Below the pieces are notes generated by a model. It searched no databases. It worked only from the letters and a program-made list of their open reading frames with translations, and was not told the DNA's origin. Made by a program: the position numbers and the translations under genes. Below, one piece after another: positions 50,861-62,551 of a stretch of DNA of 64,000 bases. Positions within the stretch are counted from its first letter, which is position 1, and each line of letters begins with the position of its first letter. Origin of the DNA: Eutreptiella sp. 'Long Island Sound 2002' (Eukaryota > Euglenozoa > Euglenophyceae > Eutreptiales > Eutreptiaceae); assembly GCA_964036045.1 (NCBI GenBank), contig OZ038380.1:65394591-65458590 (forward strand). Direction: 5' to 3'.

Positions 50861-51835
50861 CTTCTGGTGTTTTGCGGTGCCGTGTTGCCCCGTTCTGTGC
50901 TGCGTACAGTGCCTGTAGTGCCTCGGTTTGCTGTGTTGTGGGTTGCTGTGCGGTGTTATTTGGGGCGGTCGTTTTGTTTTTTGTTGTGCTGTGATGTTTG
51001 CTGTTGGTGCGTGTTGTGCCGTGTTTCTTTTGGTGTGGTCTTGCTGTGCTGTTCGCGATGCGGTTTGCTGTCTGGTTTTGGTCTGCGGTGCCGCGTGCTG
51101 TGCTGTGCTGTGTTTCTGGGTGCGGTGCTGCCCCACGTTGCTGCACGTTGCTCCGCCCGGCGTTGTGCTGTTTTGTGCCGTGTTGTGTTGCTTCGCTCGT
51201 TTGGTGCCGTTGCTTGCTGCACTGTGCTTCCGGGCGCTGTCTGTCGCCCTGAGGACCTGTGCCTTCGGGCGCTGTGTTTTGTGGTGTTCCCCCGCCCTGT
51301 GTGCTCTGTGCTGTGTCTGCTGTGCCGTGGTGTGTTGGTGCCTGCTGTTGTTCCTTGCTGTGCTGTGTGCTGTTTGTGTGTGCTGTGTGTGTCCTGGGGT
51401 GTCGTGCTGCGTGTTCCCTGTCCTCTTCGCTCTGTGCACTGCTGTGCTGCGCTGTGCTGGTGCGCTTGCTTTGTGCTGTTCCTGTGGTCTGCGCTGTTTT
51501 TGCTGCCTGGTGCTGTGGTTCGTTGCCGTGCGTTGTGGTGCTTCCTGTGGTGTTCTGTGGTGCCGTGCTGGGTCTGGTTGCCCGCAGTTGTCCTCTGGTG
51601 GCGTGTTTCCCTGTGGTTGGTGTGGTTTGCTGTGGTGCCCTGCTCCCCTTTGTTGTGTTCTGTGGTCCTGTGATGTCGTGTGGTGCTGTGCTGTCGTGCT
51701 CTGCTGTCTGTTTGCGGTGCTGTTTGTGCTTCCTCTTTTTTTTGCTGTGTCCCGTGGTGCTGTGCTGCCCTATGGTGCCCTGATGCTGGGCTGTGTTGTG
51801 TGTTGTCCTGTGCTTTGTGTGTCTCTCCTCCGTTG
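50861..51835 (+). repeat. TGCTGTG-rich degenerate repeat
   Basis: Degenerate short repeats of TGCTGTG, GTGTTGTG and similar, almost free of A on the plus strand. In composition it resembles the reverse complement of the CAGCAC array at 10034-10708, but I see no fixed unit. Frames in all phases are open because stop codons need A. Confidence 0.65.
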
Positions 51836-51941
51836 AAAATGTTTTCGTAAAACAAAAGAAAAACTAAAATGATTCGCAATACAAAATTATACACTACCCA
51901 ACACACGCACGCAGCCAGGCAGCAAGACCATTGCGGTGTCG

Positions 51942-52206
51942 CACTAGGGGTACCTCAGGGTCAGGTAGCGTGTAGGACTCATCGTCCTCCTCAGACCAGA
52001 TGGAGGATTTCCAGGTCTGTCTGAGGTATTGAAGCCGTTCCTGGCGCTCAATACCTTCGGCCCTCAGGTACAACAGTCGTCAGAGTTCCTGTGGGTCATG
52101 CTCTGACAGTGGCATGTTATTAGAAGCAGGCCGCGCTAGAGCGTCACGACTCTGAGCCACGGGTTCCCCTGATCAAGTATACTGCATGTGCAGCACAGGT
52201 TTCTGA
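51942..52206 (-). pseudogene. Inverted linker piece II, family A copy 2
   Basis: Reverse complement of about 5683-5937 of copy 1. In copy 1 pieces I and II are neighbours (5660 and 5683); here both are reversed and lie 3.2 kb apart, separated by minisatellite and filler. Confidence 0.75.
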
Positions 52207-52225
52207 ACAGGGGAGGAGCGAGCAC

Positions 52226-54087
52226 ACCGGTGAACTAGAGCGAAGACGCCCAGGACACCGCACACGCAACACAACGCACCGAGCGGGCGCACTGGTGAAC
52301 AGGAGCCAAGTTGCCCAGGACACCACAGATTGCAACACAACGCGGCAGGCACGCACACCAGTGAACAGGAGCCAAGTGGCCAAGGATGCCGCGCGCGCAA
52401 CAAAACACGCCGAGCGAGCACACCGGTGAACTGAAGCTAAGTGGCCAAGGGCGCCGCACACACAACACAGCACGCCGAGCGAGCACACCGGTGAACAGGA
52501 GCCAAGTAACCCAGGACACCGCAAAAGCAACATGACACGCGGAGCATGCAGACTGGTGAACAGGGGCCAAGTGGCGCAGGACGCCGCACACGCAACACAA
52601 CGCACAGAGCGAGCACACCGGTGAACAGGAGCCAAGTGGCCCAGGACACCGCACACGCAACACAACGCTCCGAGCAAGCGCACCGGTGAACAGATACCAA
52701 GTCGCCCAGGACACCGCACACTCAACAAAACACACTGAGGGGGCACACCGGTGAACAGGAGCCAAGGGGCCCAGGACGCTGCACACGCAACGCAACACGC
52801 CGAGCGAGAACACCAGTGAACAGGAGGCAGGTGGCCCAGGACACGACACACGCAACCAGACACGCCGAGCATACGCACCAGTGACCAGGGGCCAAGTGGC
52901 CCAGGACGCCGCACACGCACACAACACGCCGAGCGGGTTCACCGGTGAACAGAGGCCAAGTGGCCCAGGACACCGCAAACGCAACACAACACGCCCTGGG
53001 AGCACACCGGTGAACAGGAGCCAAGTGGCCCAGGACACCGCACGGGCAACACAGCGCACCGAGCGGGTACACCGGTGAACAGGAGCCAAGGGGCCCAGGA
53101 CGCCGGACGCGCAACACAACGCACCGAGCGAGCACACCGGTGAACAGGAGCCAAGTGGCTTCAGGACGCCGCACAGGGAATACGACACGCCGAGCGTGCT
53201 CAGCGGTGAACAGCAGCCAAGTGGCCCAGGACGCCACACATGCAACACAGCACGCGGAGCGAGCACACCGGTGAACCGGAGCCAAGTGACCTAGGACACC
53301 GCACGCGCAACACAACGCAGCAGGCGAGCACACCAGTGAACATGAGCAATTTGGCCCGGGACACCGCACACACAGCACAACACACCGAGCGGGCACATCG
53401 GTCAACAGGAGCCAAGCGGCCCAGGACGCGGCACACGCAACACAACACGCCGTGCAGGTTCATCGGTCAACAGGAGCCAAGTGGCCCAGGACACCGCACA
53501 CGCAACACAACACGCCAGGCGAGCACGCCGGTGAATGGGAGCGAAGTGGCCCAGGACACCGCACACGGAACACAGCGCACCAAGCGGGCACACCAGTGAA
53601 CAGGAGCCAAGGGGCCCAGGACGCCGCACGCGCAACACAACGCACCGAGCGACCACACCGGTGAACAGGAGCCAACTGGCCTCAGGACGCCGCACAGGGA
53701 ACACGATACGCCGAGCGTGCTCAGCGGTGAACACGAGCCAAGTGGCCCAGGACGCCGCACAGGCAACACAGCATGCCGAGCGAGCACACTGGTAAACAGG
53801 AGCCAAGTGGCCTAGGAAACGGCACACGCAACACGACACACGGAGCATGCACACCGGTGAACCAGCCATGTGGCCCGGGACACCGATCACACAGCACAAC
53901 AGATCGAGCGGGCACACCGGTGAACAGGGGCCAAATTGCCCAGGACTCTGCACACGCAACACAACACACCGAGCGGGCACACAGGTGAAAAAGAGTCTTG
54001 TGGCCCAGGACACCGCACACACAACAAAACACACCGAGCGAGCACACCGGTGAACAGGAGCCACATGGCTCCGGACACCGCACACGT
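52226..54087 (+). repeat. 65-bp minisatellite, forward array (about 28 units)
   Basis: Unit of 65 bp with ACCGGTGAACAGGAGCCAAG, TGGCCCAGGACACCGCACAC and CGAGCGAGCAC; the first two unit starts are 52226 and 52291. Since 65 is not a multiple of three, each frame cycles through all phases and long minus-strand frames (up to 343 codons) arise. A few units are shorter, for example near 53863. Confidence 0.92.
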
Positions 54088-54109
54088 AGGACAGCTGGTG
54101 AAACAAGAC

Positions 54110-54720
54110 AACTGATGAACAAAATTTGGTACATACTGAGGCGCAGACCTCTTGTACAGGAGTTGATTTCCCGAGGGACAGAAATAGAGGCCCACATCCA
54201 TGACCTGAGTTTGGGTACCAATACCCAAGAGGACCAAGCTCTTCTCCTCCGTGAGGTTTTGATCGTTTGTCAGGAAAACCATCTCCGAATCAGACTTGAA
54301 AAATGTGAGTTCATGAACGACGAGATGGAGTATTTGCATTTCGATGTGGGGTATGGCTGGTGGAAACAAGCCGCACCTAAAATGCAGCCCTCGCAGGACA
54401 AGCAGCTTCGCGATGACCCTAAGAAGGGTCTACACGACGTGAGGAGTTTTTTGGCCGCCTGTAACTTCTATAGGCAACACATCCACAATTTTACTTACTC
54501 ATCTGCCCCTCTTACTGACCTAATCAAGAAATCTACTCCCTGGAGGTGGACTGCCAGAGAGGAGGAGTGTTTCCAGGAGTTGAAGAAGAAGATTGCCTCC
54601 TCCAACTGCCTGAGGGTACCTCGCCCTAAGGGTTGGATACTCCTGATCACTTATGCCAGTGATGTAGGGGAGGGTGGAACAATTCACCAATGGCAAGAGC
54701 TTAACTCGTTACCACCACAG
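54110..54720 (+). pseudogene. pol: RT C-terminal part and thumb, family A copy 2
   Basis: Begins within RT at the position of 6635 in copy 1 (LMNKIWYILRRRPLVQEL). It has motif C as AHIHDLSLGTNTQED (54190-54208), LEKCEFMNDEMEYL, and the thumb ACNFYRQHIHNFTY. The first RNase H Asp position reads LITYASDVG, with Tyr for Asp. The N-terminal RT with motifs A and B is absent. Confidence 0.75.
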
Positions 54721-55190
54721 GTCTGAACCGTGATGGTTCCCTGAAGCACGAGTATCCCTCCAGTTAGTGGCGACCTGTACCACTTGGTCAGCAGAACTGG
54801 AAATCGAACCAGGCGCGTTCCAATTACAGCACCTACGACCAGGAACTCCTGGCCGGTATGCTGATGCTCTCATCCCAGTCCCGACTATTGGGATCTAACC
54901 CTATTGTCTGGCTCTGTGACCAGGAACTGGTGAAGTCCTTCCAGAAGGGCCCAACACCAGGGGAAGCAAAACTAAAACGGTGGTAGACTTACCTCAGTCA
55001 GTTCAGGCTGACAGTCCATCATATCCCTAGTATAAAAAATGAACTGTCTGACTATATATCGCGCAACAACTTCGATGCGCTTATTGGTCGGAGCTCTGAG
55101 GCTCTTGCCAAAGAGGCTTTCCAGCGTATGGACGTCCAGCTGGACCTGTCTATGCGCACAGCTGGAATCCTCGAGGGATGGAGCTTAACT
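54721..55190 (+). pseudogene. pol: RNase H, family A copy 2, frameshifted
   Basis: Aligns with 7260-7760 of copy 1. A small deletion after 54710, and stops near 54765 and 54985, break the frame. The sites for the second half (CDQE and the ISR segment) are recognisable in nucleotide alignment. Confidence 0.65.
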
Positions 55191-56126
55191 GACTATCAGT
55201 CAGAAGATAAAGATATTCTCCAGACTCTCAGCACTGGTCTCGATCCCCGTGTCATTGACGGGCAACAGTGGTATAAAAATCACCAGTACCTCTTCTACAA
55301 GGAACGTACAGTTGTGCCTGAGGCACAATTCGATGGGTGTTCACAGTGGGCACATCTCAGCTCAGGTCACAAGGGCGCTAATCCCACAGTGCACTTCTTT
55401 TGTGAATGGTTTTACTCTCGTATAACTCTGACCGAACTGAGGTCTCGTATGCAGACAATTGTTGATGCTTGTGGCTGTCATGCCAGCAAGCAGAGTGATA
55501 GTGGGGATAGGGGAGTGATTTCCAGCCTACCCATACCCTATTGTACTAACTCTCTTCTCTACGTGGATTTCATCCATGGCCTATCCCGCTTCGGTGGCTA
55601 TGATAGCTGCCTAGTGGTAACCTGTGGCCTGTCCCGCTTCACCCGTGCGTTTCCTTGCAATAAGAAAATTACAGGTGAGGAGACGGTGAAACTGTAGGTC
55701 GAACAATGGTTGAAACCATACAGAGCACCCAAACAGGTGCACTCTGATGAAGATGTACGCATCCGCATTAACAGAGGATGGTACAAGCGAGTACTGAACA
55801 CCCTCAATGTTGAGGTGACCACAGGTGTGCGCTACAACCACACGTCTAATCCTCTTTGCGAGAGACAAAACCGTGTGGGGGAACAGAACCTGCGAATCCT
55901 GATGAAACAGGAGCGTACCAAAGATTGGGTACGCCTAGTGTCATGGGCCGTGCTGACCATTAACTCTCAGAGGAGCTCTTCTGCAGGTTTCACCCCCACG
56001 AGCTGTTTCATGGCGGAGGACCTGCTTGCATCCTCAAAAACCCCTTTCCTGAGGACCTCAAGAGCCCTGTTGGGGATTGGCTGGAACACAAGCAGTCAAT
56101 GGCTAACCAGGCTGGGACTAACCTGA
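55191..56126 (+). pseudogene. pol: Integrase, family A copy 2
   Basis: 55128-55697 is open and gives a zinc-domain remnant (HLSSGHKG with both His, DACGCHASK with C-x-C) and LLYVDFIHGL (first core Asp). A TAG at 55695-55697 breaks the frame. 55710-56126 gives SDEDVRIRINRGWYK (second Asp), NPLCERQNRVGEQNLRIL (Glu) and a longer C-terminus than copy 1. The uninterrupted site matching the insertion point of element B is at about 55210. Confidence 0.75.
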
Positions 56127-56284
56127 GACACATCCGTGAATGACAACTGAGTCGACGAAACTGCCTACGGCGACCCGGCAGTTTCGAGATTGGTGACCTT
56201 GTCTTCAATCACCATTCACAACTACCCTCTTGGCCCCGTAACTGCCTACAGGACCGTTATTTTCGGCCCTATCATATCATCAGG

Positions 56285-56690
56285 ATGGATGGATCCAGGA
56301 TCCATGTCAGGTGCAGTCTGCGTCTAGGTGCTGAACTGCTTTGTTCTCCTAAACAGTTGAGGCACTATAACTCCCCCGATGACTTATCCTGGGATGAGTG
56401 GCACCTGAGCAACAGTAAGGTCGAGCGTATCGACCTCGAGAACGTTGCCAGCCCTGAGGAGGCAGATGAACTCAATAAAATGACTGCCGGTGAGATGGCA
56501 GGCGATGGCTACTACGTGGTTGCAGGTATTGCCCCCCACGAGTATAAACAGGGCTGGAAGTTCCCTACCCTATGGGCCATCTGAGGCGACCTGGGAACCC
56601 ATGTCCGCCTTTGTACAGCAGGATGGGAGTCCCAACCCAGTCTTTTGCTCCTACCTCGCTCAGAGTACGTAGGCACAGTTACTAGCCCGT
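56285..56690 (+). pseudogene. pol: Integrase C-terminus and chromodomain, family A copy 2
   Basis: The frame at 56285 has a basic start, an acidic middle and YYVVAGIAPHEYKQGWKFPT, the chromodomain start. An 11-bp deletion near 56572, relative to copy 1, shifts the rest (SEATWEPMSAF) into another frame. Confidence 0.68.
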
Positions 56691-56730
56691 GCTGAGACTC
56701 TGTCCCTGCGGAGGAAGAAAAACTAATCAC

Positions 56731-58610
56731 CTCTCGGTAAGGCCCGGCGCATCCGTCCCCCTCAGCTACGGCGGAATGCCCACCAGTGTCTTTATTGCTT
56801 TCGCCACCAGGGAACTTCAGCGCCTGGCCCCTGCCCTTCGGTTTTCCTTGTGCCTAACTGTTTACTGTTTTCTTTCCTCTGAAGGGCGGTGAGCACTCTT
56901 GTGCAGACAGCTAGGCCTATTCAGTGTGTGCCAGGACAGGTTCAGGACTCCTGTAGAGCTCCAGTTAAGGTGAATGTACTAACTCCCACCCTCATTCGGG
57001 TTAGGCGCTCCAGACACACTACACATCCGCTGCTGGCCGAGCTCTGCTCCTGCCCTGGCTGTGCCCCGCAGTCCCATGCCTATGTTTACCAGCCTGAGCC
57101 AGATGGCCACTTATCAGGTTTGCAGCCGCCCGGCGAGTGTGTGCCCTGTTGGTCATGTCTTGCATGGGATCTGCCCTGATGTTATGACCTTGGGGAGCCA
57201 ACGAAGAGCGATGGCTTACTACTCCAGGGGGGAATGACAAGCAAGGTGTTGTGAAGAATTGTTTGTTGACCCTCCTCGGGGACAAGCGTGCCCACAGTTA
57301 GGACCTCCGACCCCTCCAGACCCATGTGGTCTGACGCTTCCTGAAGGTGTTACCATACCCTTAAGTGTGCTACGTCTGTCTGTATGTGTCTCACATCACG
57401 AAAATTGACCATAAGGTGAGCTCCTCCTCGGGCTTACCTACCTTACTCACCACGCATCATGTGTATGCTGAGGCGAAAAGGAACACAAAGACGACCCTAA
57501 GCGTTTGAACAGCCCTACGGCGAGTTAAAAACAACCCTAAACCATTAATGCATCGTGTGTCATGCATGCCCTTCTTACCTTGTTTCCTGCAAGAGAAGGA
57601 GAGGGGATGGCGAGCAACTGCACAGCGCAAAAAGAGCCTAAGCGTTTTAGGCAACCCTATTTTAGCGTCACTGCACCACAAGCACGAGCAAGCGCTTTCC
57701 TTTTTGACCTGTGAGGAGAAGAGAAGGATAGATGGGTGCACCGGGAAAGGTCCACAACCTGAGGATGCCACCACCAACAAACGCAACAGTTTGAACCCTA
57801 GCGTTTCAACGAAACTCACAACACGCACACAATGCATGTGTGTGGCATGACACTAACATACCTGAGAGATAGGTTGTCCACCTGCTCTGTGGTGTGGGTT
57901 CCTGTTCAATCCTTTTTCCTAACGTTTATTACATTTTTGGTGCAACTGTGAAAAAATTTTCTTCAAAAGCTTTAAAACCCACGGCTCATACCTTCTTTTT
58001 CAGGAGCCGTTTACGCTTGCCCAACTCTTTCTTGGAGTGCGCTCCTGTTGCGCTTGTCTGCGACTTTGTGTTTTCGCCTAAAAATGACGATTTCTAACGT
58101 TTTTTTGTCAATTTTTTGCGATTTGACTTCTTAAAATGCTACCCCTTTCGGTAAACCACAGGATTCACTCCCTGTTGGTTCCGTTTTCCACTTTTTTCAG
58201 CTCCTGGAGTTTTGTGCCCTCCATTGGGAGTATTGCTCCGCCCTGGCCCTTGGTCAGGACGTTTACTAAAACGCTGTTGATATAGCAATCGTCGTCCGCA
58301 TTAGAGCGTTCCACTGTACCCTAGTGGAACGGCATGTGTGCTCTGGGGAGGGGGTCCTGGGTTCAAACCCCACTAACCGCAAATTTTTACCAAACGCTTT
58401 CGCCGAACGCTGGCAAGTTTTGGGGAATGCCCAATCGAAGGGACATCATTCACGGTACATTACACTGTTTTTTCAAGGGTACCTACAGTGTGATAGGCTC
58501 TCCATGAGCTGATCGGAGTGTCATGGGCTGGTTGAATGCATTTTCTGAGGTAATTGTTAGAGTATTGAGCCTTTTTCCTTGGTTATACTAGCTTGATCAA
58601 ATAGTACTCT
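56731..58610 (+). other. 3' non-coding region, family A copy 2
   Basis: 1.9 kb, alignable with 30300-33197 of copy 1 without the extra 0.95 kb. An 8-bp stem (CGTTCCAC/GTGGAACG) lies near 58305-58331, followed by GGGTTCAAACCCC, a T-arm-like sequence. No gene seen. Confidence 0.55.
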
Positions 58611-58617
58611 AGGGGGG

Positions 58618-59336
58618 AGTCAGAAGAAGTCACCATCATGTCGTTCCTGGGGTACTTGATCCAGGCCAAGGCCCCCCTAAAAGCCTTTTGCTGATGTTGA
58701 GACTAACGTAATCATTTTTATCAGTCCTTTGCAGTTTAAAGTACACTTTCTCAAAGTACCTAGGGTTATAGCTCTAGCCCCCCATGAAGTTCACCCCTAC
58801 CACTCAACTCAGCGGAGGTATCTTCCTTCATGGAGGTAATACTGAAAGAAAGTAGGAACTTCATGCCTAAGGCTTTGTAGGTTAGGCCTAGTGGTCGCCC
58901 ACCTCAGGGCCACTATACTTAACTGTTTCTCCCACTTATTGTGGTCCTACTTGTTAACTGACTGTGAATGCAGTTGCTTAGCCATGCTGGCAAAGCCATA
59001 TCCTGTGTCTGGCCCAACTCCTATGCCCCGGATTCCTAACAAACACCACTTTATCCACAGGAGTGCACATGAAGTGCTCGATGCTACCTGGAAGTCCTGA
59101 GTCATGCCAGTTTACAGATAAAAATGATCTGTTTTATCCATTTGTGGCTGAATCTCCGTACTTAAGCCTTCTTTGTCCATCTGCAGGCCTTCTGTGATAC
59201 ACTGGATTTCGAAACTATTCATTCATTCGATCCACATCCTGTTCTTGCTCTACTTGCTGCTTTGGTCCTGTTTTTCAACACCAAAAGGTGCAGGATTTCA
59301 TCAACACTATTATGGCATATATCAAGGATATCTTCC
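58618..59336 (+). repeat. 3' LTR, family A copy 2
   Basis: About 719 bp, preceded by the purine tract AGGGGGG (58611). It ends ATATCTTCC and is followed by TCCCC. No clear target duplication with the left flank. Confidence 0.78.
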
Positions 59337-60624
59337 TCCCCATGCAATCCGGTTGCCTCAGATTCACTGGCGTTTTGGCGCCACGACGTCGCCATGTGGG
59401 GTCACAACGCCAGGATTTGCAAAATTGGTCGCCGTGGGCGGCCAACCAGGGTAGACGTTTGGGGCAACCCTGCCAAGGCAAGCCTCAATGCACCTCGCCT
59501 GATACTCCCTCTGACCCTGTGCATTGGGTTTTGACTTGCTGTCCTGCTGGCTGCTTACTGTGCTTCGAGGGGATGGTCACGCGGCGCGTCACAAATCAGC
59601 CAAAGATGCAACATTTTGGGACAGGGGGAGCACCGTACGTTGTATATCTCCAGCTTTGTTTTCTGGTGCCTGCTTGACGCTTTCTGGTGTTTGCTTTTGC
59701 TTATTTTCTTTTCTAAAAAAAGGAGAAAGGGGAAAAGGGGTGCGTGAACACTACAGGCACAGGCATGGGCAGTTGGAACAGGGGTGCAGCAGTGCTGTGT
59801 TCCTCGTTGCCGTGCGCATTGCTGGTGTATTCTTGGCGGTTGCTCCCCAAGGGTGCGGCTCGCCTGTCATGATGTACACACGTGCGGGTCAGGGTGGGTT
59901 CTGCTGGGTGTCTCTTTGCGTCTTGGTTACGCTTCACGAGGGGTTAGTGGGCATGACTCGCGGGTCAGGCGGTGCTGGCAGGTTAGGCAGATGTGATGGC
60001 TGCTGGCGCGGCTTTGGCTACTCTTCTCCCTCCGTGGGCTGGGCCAAGCTCAGAGGGTTAGGGGTTGTGGTGCCAGGTTAGTGTTCCTCGGCTCATCGGG
60101 GCGTGATTTGCAGCTTAGGCGGTTTTGGTGGAAAAGGCGAATTCGACGGCTGCGGGTATGGGTTTGGCGCCGTCAGGCGCGGCGGATGCCCATTGGCGTG
60201 TGCGTTGGGGTCCAGCAACTCCCGGTTTGCGCTGCTTCCTTTTGGCGGGGTCTGGCGTGTTGTTCCTTGGCGGTGCCCAGCAGGGTAGTGGGTAGTGAGT
60301 GGGTCACTGCGGCGGGCGATGCTGGGCGGGGTCGTCGGGCGGGGTCCGGTCCCGGGAAGTCCGGCCGGCAGCTGGGGGCGCTGTCGTTGGCCAGTTGGGT
60401 GCCTCAGGCGTGGTCAGGCTTGTTCGGGGCAGGTGCGGGCCGCGGTGGCGCGCGCCGCCTGCCGCCTGGCGGGGTGGATTGGTCCGTGGCCTGGGGCCGG
60501 GGCCGCGGGGTGCAGCGGCCTGTGGTTGCAGGGAGTGTCGTCGACGTGTGGCCTCGGCATGGCTTATGAGGTGAGCCCCCCGTGGGGTCAGGCGGGGGCG
60601 CCGCCTGCTGCGGGGTCAGGCGCG
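59337..60624. other. GC-rich unassigned sequence
   Basis: 59337-59700 is mixed and 59701-60624 is G-rich with TGG/GGC runs. Overlapping frames on both strands reflect composition. Nothing recognised. Confidence 0.4.
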
Positions 60625-61026
60625 TCATGCTGTGTTGGGCGCGGGGTTCCCAGGATGCTGCCAGTTGAGGCTGTGTTGGTGCTGCCAGTATCGGTGCGGC
60701 GCGGCTTGAGGGTTGGCAAGGGGGTGTCCGTCGTTCCAGCCTGGGCTTGGGGTGATGTGCCACAGGCGCCTTCCTTCCCCCCGCGTTGCCTGGAGGATTT
60801 TCCGCACGCGCCTGGGGACGTACGGGTGGTGCTGGGGTGAGGGGAGCTGGCGGGGCTGGATACCCTGGGGATGGAACGCATGGGCCAGCATGGCTTCCCA
60901 TGCATCCTGCGGCATCCATCCCCCCGCCCGCTGGAGTTCACATTTCTTGGTCGTCTCCCTGTCGGGCCGGCGGACCAGGCCCTCGAGGGAGGTCTCTGCC
61001 CAGGCCCCATTCTGCAGCTCTCACAG
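60625..61026 (-). CDS. Unrecognised protein-like frame, minus strand
   Basis: An open minus-strand frame runs from about 61026 to the stop at 60625-60627, with a possible ATG at 60915. Its composition is less biased than that of the surroundings (SLEGLVRRPDRETTKKCELQ; MPQDAWEAMLAHAFHPQGIQ; VRRVRKILQ-type basic helix; LWHITPSPGWNDGHPLANPQ). No family recognised. It may be a fragment of a non-LTR element protein or of a host exon; copy number elsewhere is unknown. Confidence 0.25.
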
Positions 61027-61639
61027 CTGCCTGTGGGTGCAGCGCTGTCACCACGGACCACGGGTGGGTCCGTTGCCTTGGACGTGGGCGTGGGCGTGCG
61101 CGTGGGCGAGCAAGGTGGAGTCCCTGGGGGCTGGTGGCGCCGCTGGGCCTGGGGAAGTTTTCATAGTCCTGCGCCAAGGAGGTGCGCGGGGCATTCTCTC
61201 GAATGCTGGATGTATCCAGGTGGCTCACAGGAGTGTCAAGGTACCTGAAGGTATATATATCGAGACCAAAGGTCTGACGTGATGCCAAAATCAGTCAAAA
61301 TGATTTCAGTTTGTGAAGAACAGTCTCCTAGATACTGCGAGCTGTCTTTGACGACCGTTGTACTGCTTACAAATGATGAATACACGCATCTTTTCAGAAA
61401 TGTGTAATGTGTTTGGAATCATCTGGAACCCTCTCTGCCACCTTCTCCACCACACTGTTTTGCCTGCAAGGCTGATAGTATTCATTGGAAGCATCCCCTC
61501 CCCGGATCTCCCCAGCCTCTTTTCAACGGGGGGGACAGGACAGGAGGACAAGGGAGCAGGCATGCAACGAAAGCTTGCAAAAGGCAACGCTGAACTGGCA
61601 ACCCGTCAGGCATTTGCTGCCGACACGCGACCACCAGCC

Positions 61640-62551
61640 AGCAGGCATGCACAATAGTTGGGGAGGAAGTAAACTTGAATACTATGGTACCGTCCCCGTT
61701 CACCATAGAATGATGGCTGGACCGATGGTTGGACAATCATGACGCTGACCTCTACCAGTGGATGACGGCGCTGCGTGTACAGGTACTCAACTGCGTTAGG
61801 AAGGTTTTGGAGGTGTTGTGTTTGCTTCCGGTGCGGTCCTCCCTCATATGTCATGTGCCCCGATACAACACAACATGCCACCGCATCTGGCACTGCTTAC
61901 ACTGCCTCTGCATGTACCACCCGGACGTTGTTTGCCATGGGCTTACCATTCTTTCATTGACAGGTGTTCAACCATCTGTGCTGCACCCCTGCCATCGGAC
62001 GCCCTAAACAAACTGTGTGGTGGAAGTTGCGTCCACGGTACCACCAACATCCAGGTCTTGGGCTTCAGGTTTGAACCACACCCCACAGGCGCACCGCGCG
62101 GCACTCAGAGGCAAAGGTTACCCTGATGGATAGGGGATTGCATTGGTGCTCCCTCCGTGTGCTACTTGGTGGCATTACCTTGATCTCGTTCATCGTCCAA
62201 ACATCTGCATCCACTGCTGCTCACAAAGTACAGCGCCCTCCTGGCCAGCGGCACAAGACGGCTCCTGCACTGCTTCCGCACCTGAGCGGTTTCCGATACT
62301 TGCATGCTGAATGTGCATGCTGTGTGCTGCAGACCGTGCCATCCATGACTCTGGACCCACTGCTGGTGACGAATAGCAAAACCCGATCATCCACGGAGCG
62401 CTTACTGAGACGCCGTCTGGCAACCTCCAGTGCGACCGCATCCCACCACAGCGGCTGGTCCATTCTTGAGGCAGCCATTGAGGACGATCCTGATGTGGCT
62501 GCTTTTGTCAGCTTTGCCTTCCTCCTCCGGATGTACCGACCGCCCATGCTG
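61640..62551 (+). other. Possible exon relics of a spliced gene
   Basis: Three plus-strand stretches look exon-like. One ends near 61779 (NHDADLYQWMTALRVQ) before GTACTC. One starts after an acceptor-like TTTCATTGACAG at 61971 (RPKQTVWWKLRPRYHQHPG). One at about 62330-62551 (SGWSILEAAIEDDPDVAAFV, then LLRMYRPPMLE) ends at a possible donor GTAGGTAGG. Phase compatibility was not established and I recognise no family. It could equally be a decayed element. Confidence 0.25.

Larger units (their letters stand above)
47309..59336 (+). mobile_element. Ty3/Gypsy family A, copy 2 (deleted, partly inverted, minisatellite-bearing)
   Basis: Has a 5' LTR, primer site and gag start like copy 1, then jumps at about 48303 to the NPPF/linker region, a deletion of about 2.7 kb of gag and protease. 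From 48541 the order is unusual: an inverted 185-bp linker piece, a 65-bp array in reverse, GC-rich filler, an inverted 265-bp linker piece, a 65-bp array in forward direction, then RT from about 54110 onward in normal order to a 3' LTR. RT, RNase H, integrase and chromodomain are all broken by stops. Confidence 0.8.

Noticed and set aside
49602-51906. Frames of 300-438 codons on both strands
   Set aside because: Low-complexity, pyrimidine-rich or A-free DNA opens all frames; no domain is recognisable.
52144-54369. Large minus-strand frames up to 343 codons
   Set aside because: They follow the 65-bp unit in rotating phase, with no independent evidence of coding.
58310-58385. A tRNA gene in the 3' region of family A copy 2
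   Set aside because: There is a T-arm-like GGGTTCAAACCCC and an upstream stem, but no consistent acceptor stem or cloverleaf; copy 1 (32900-32970) has lost the pairing. It may be a tRNA-derived remnant.
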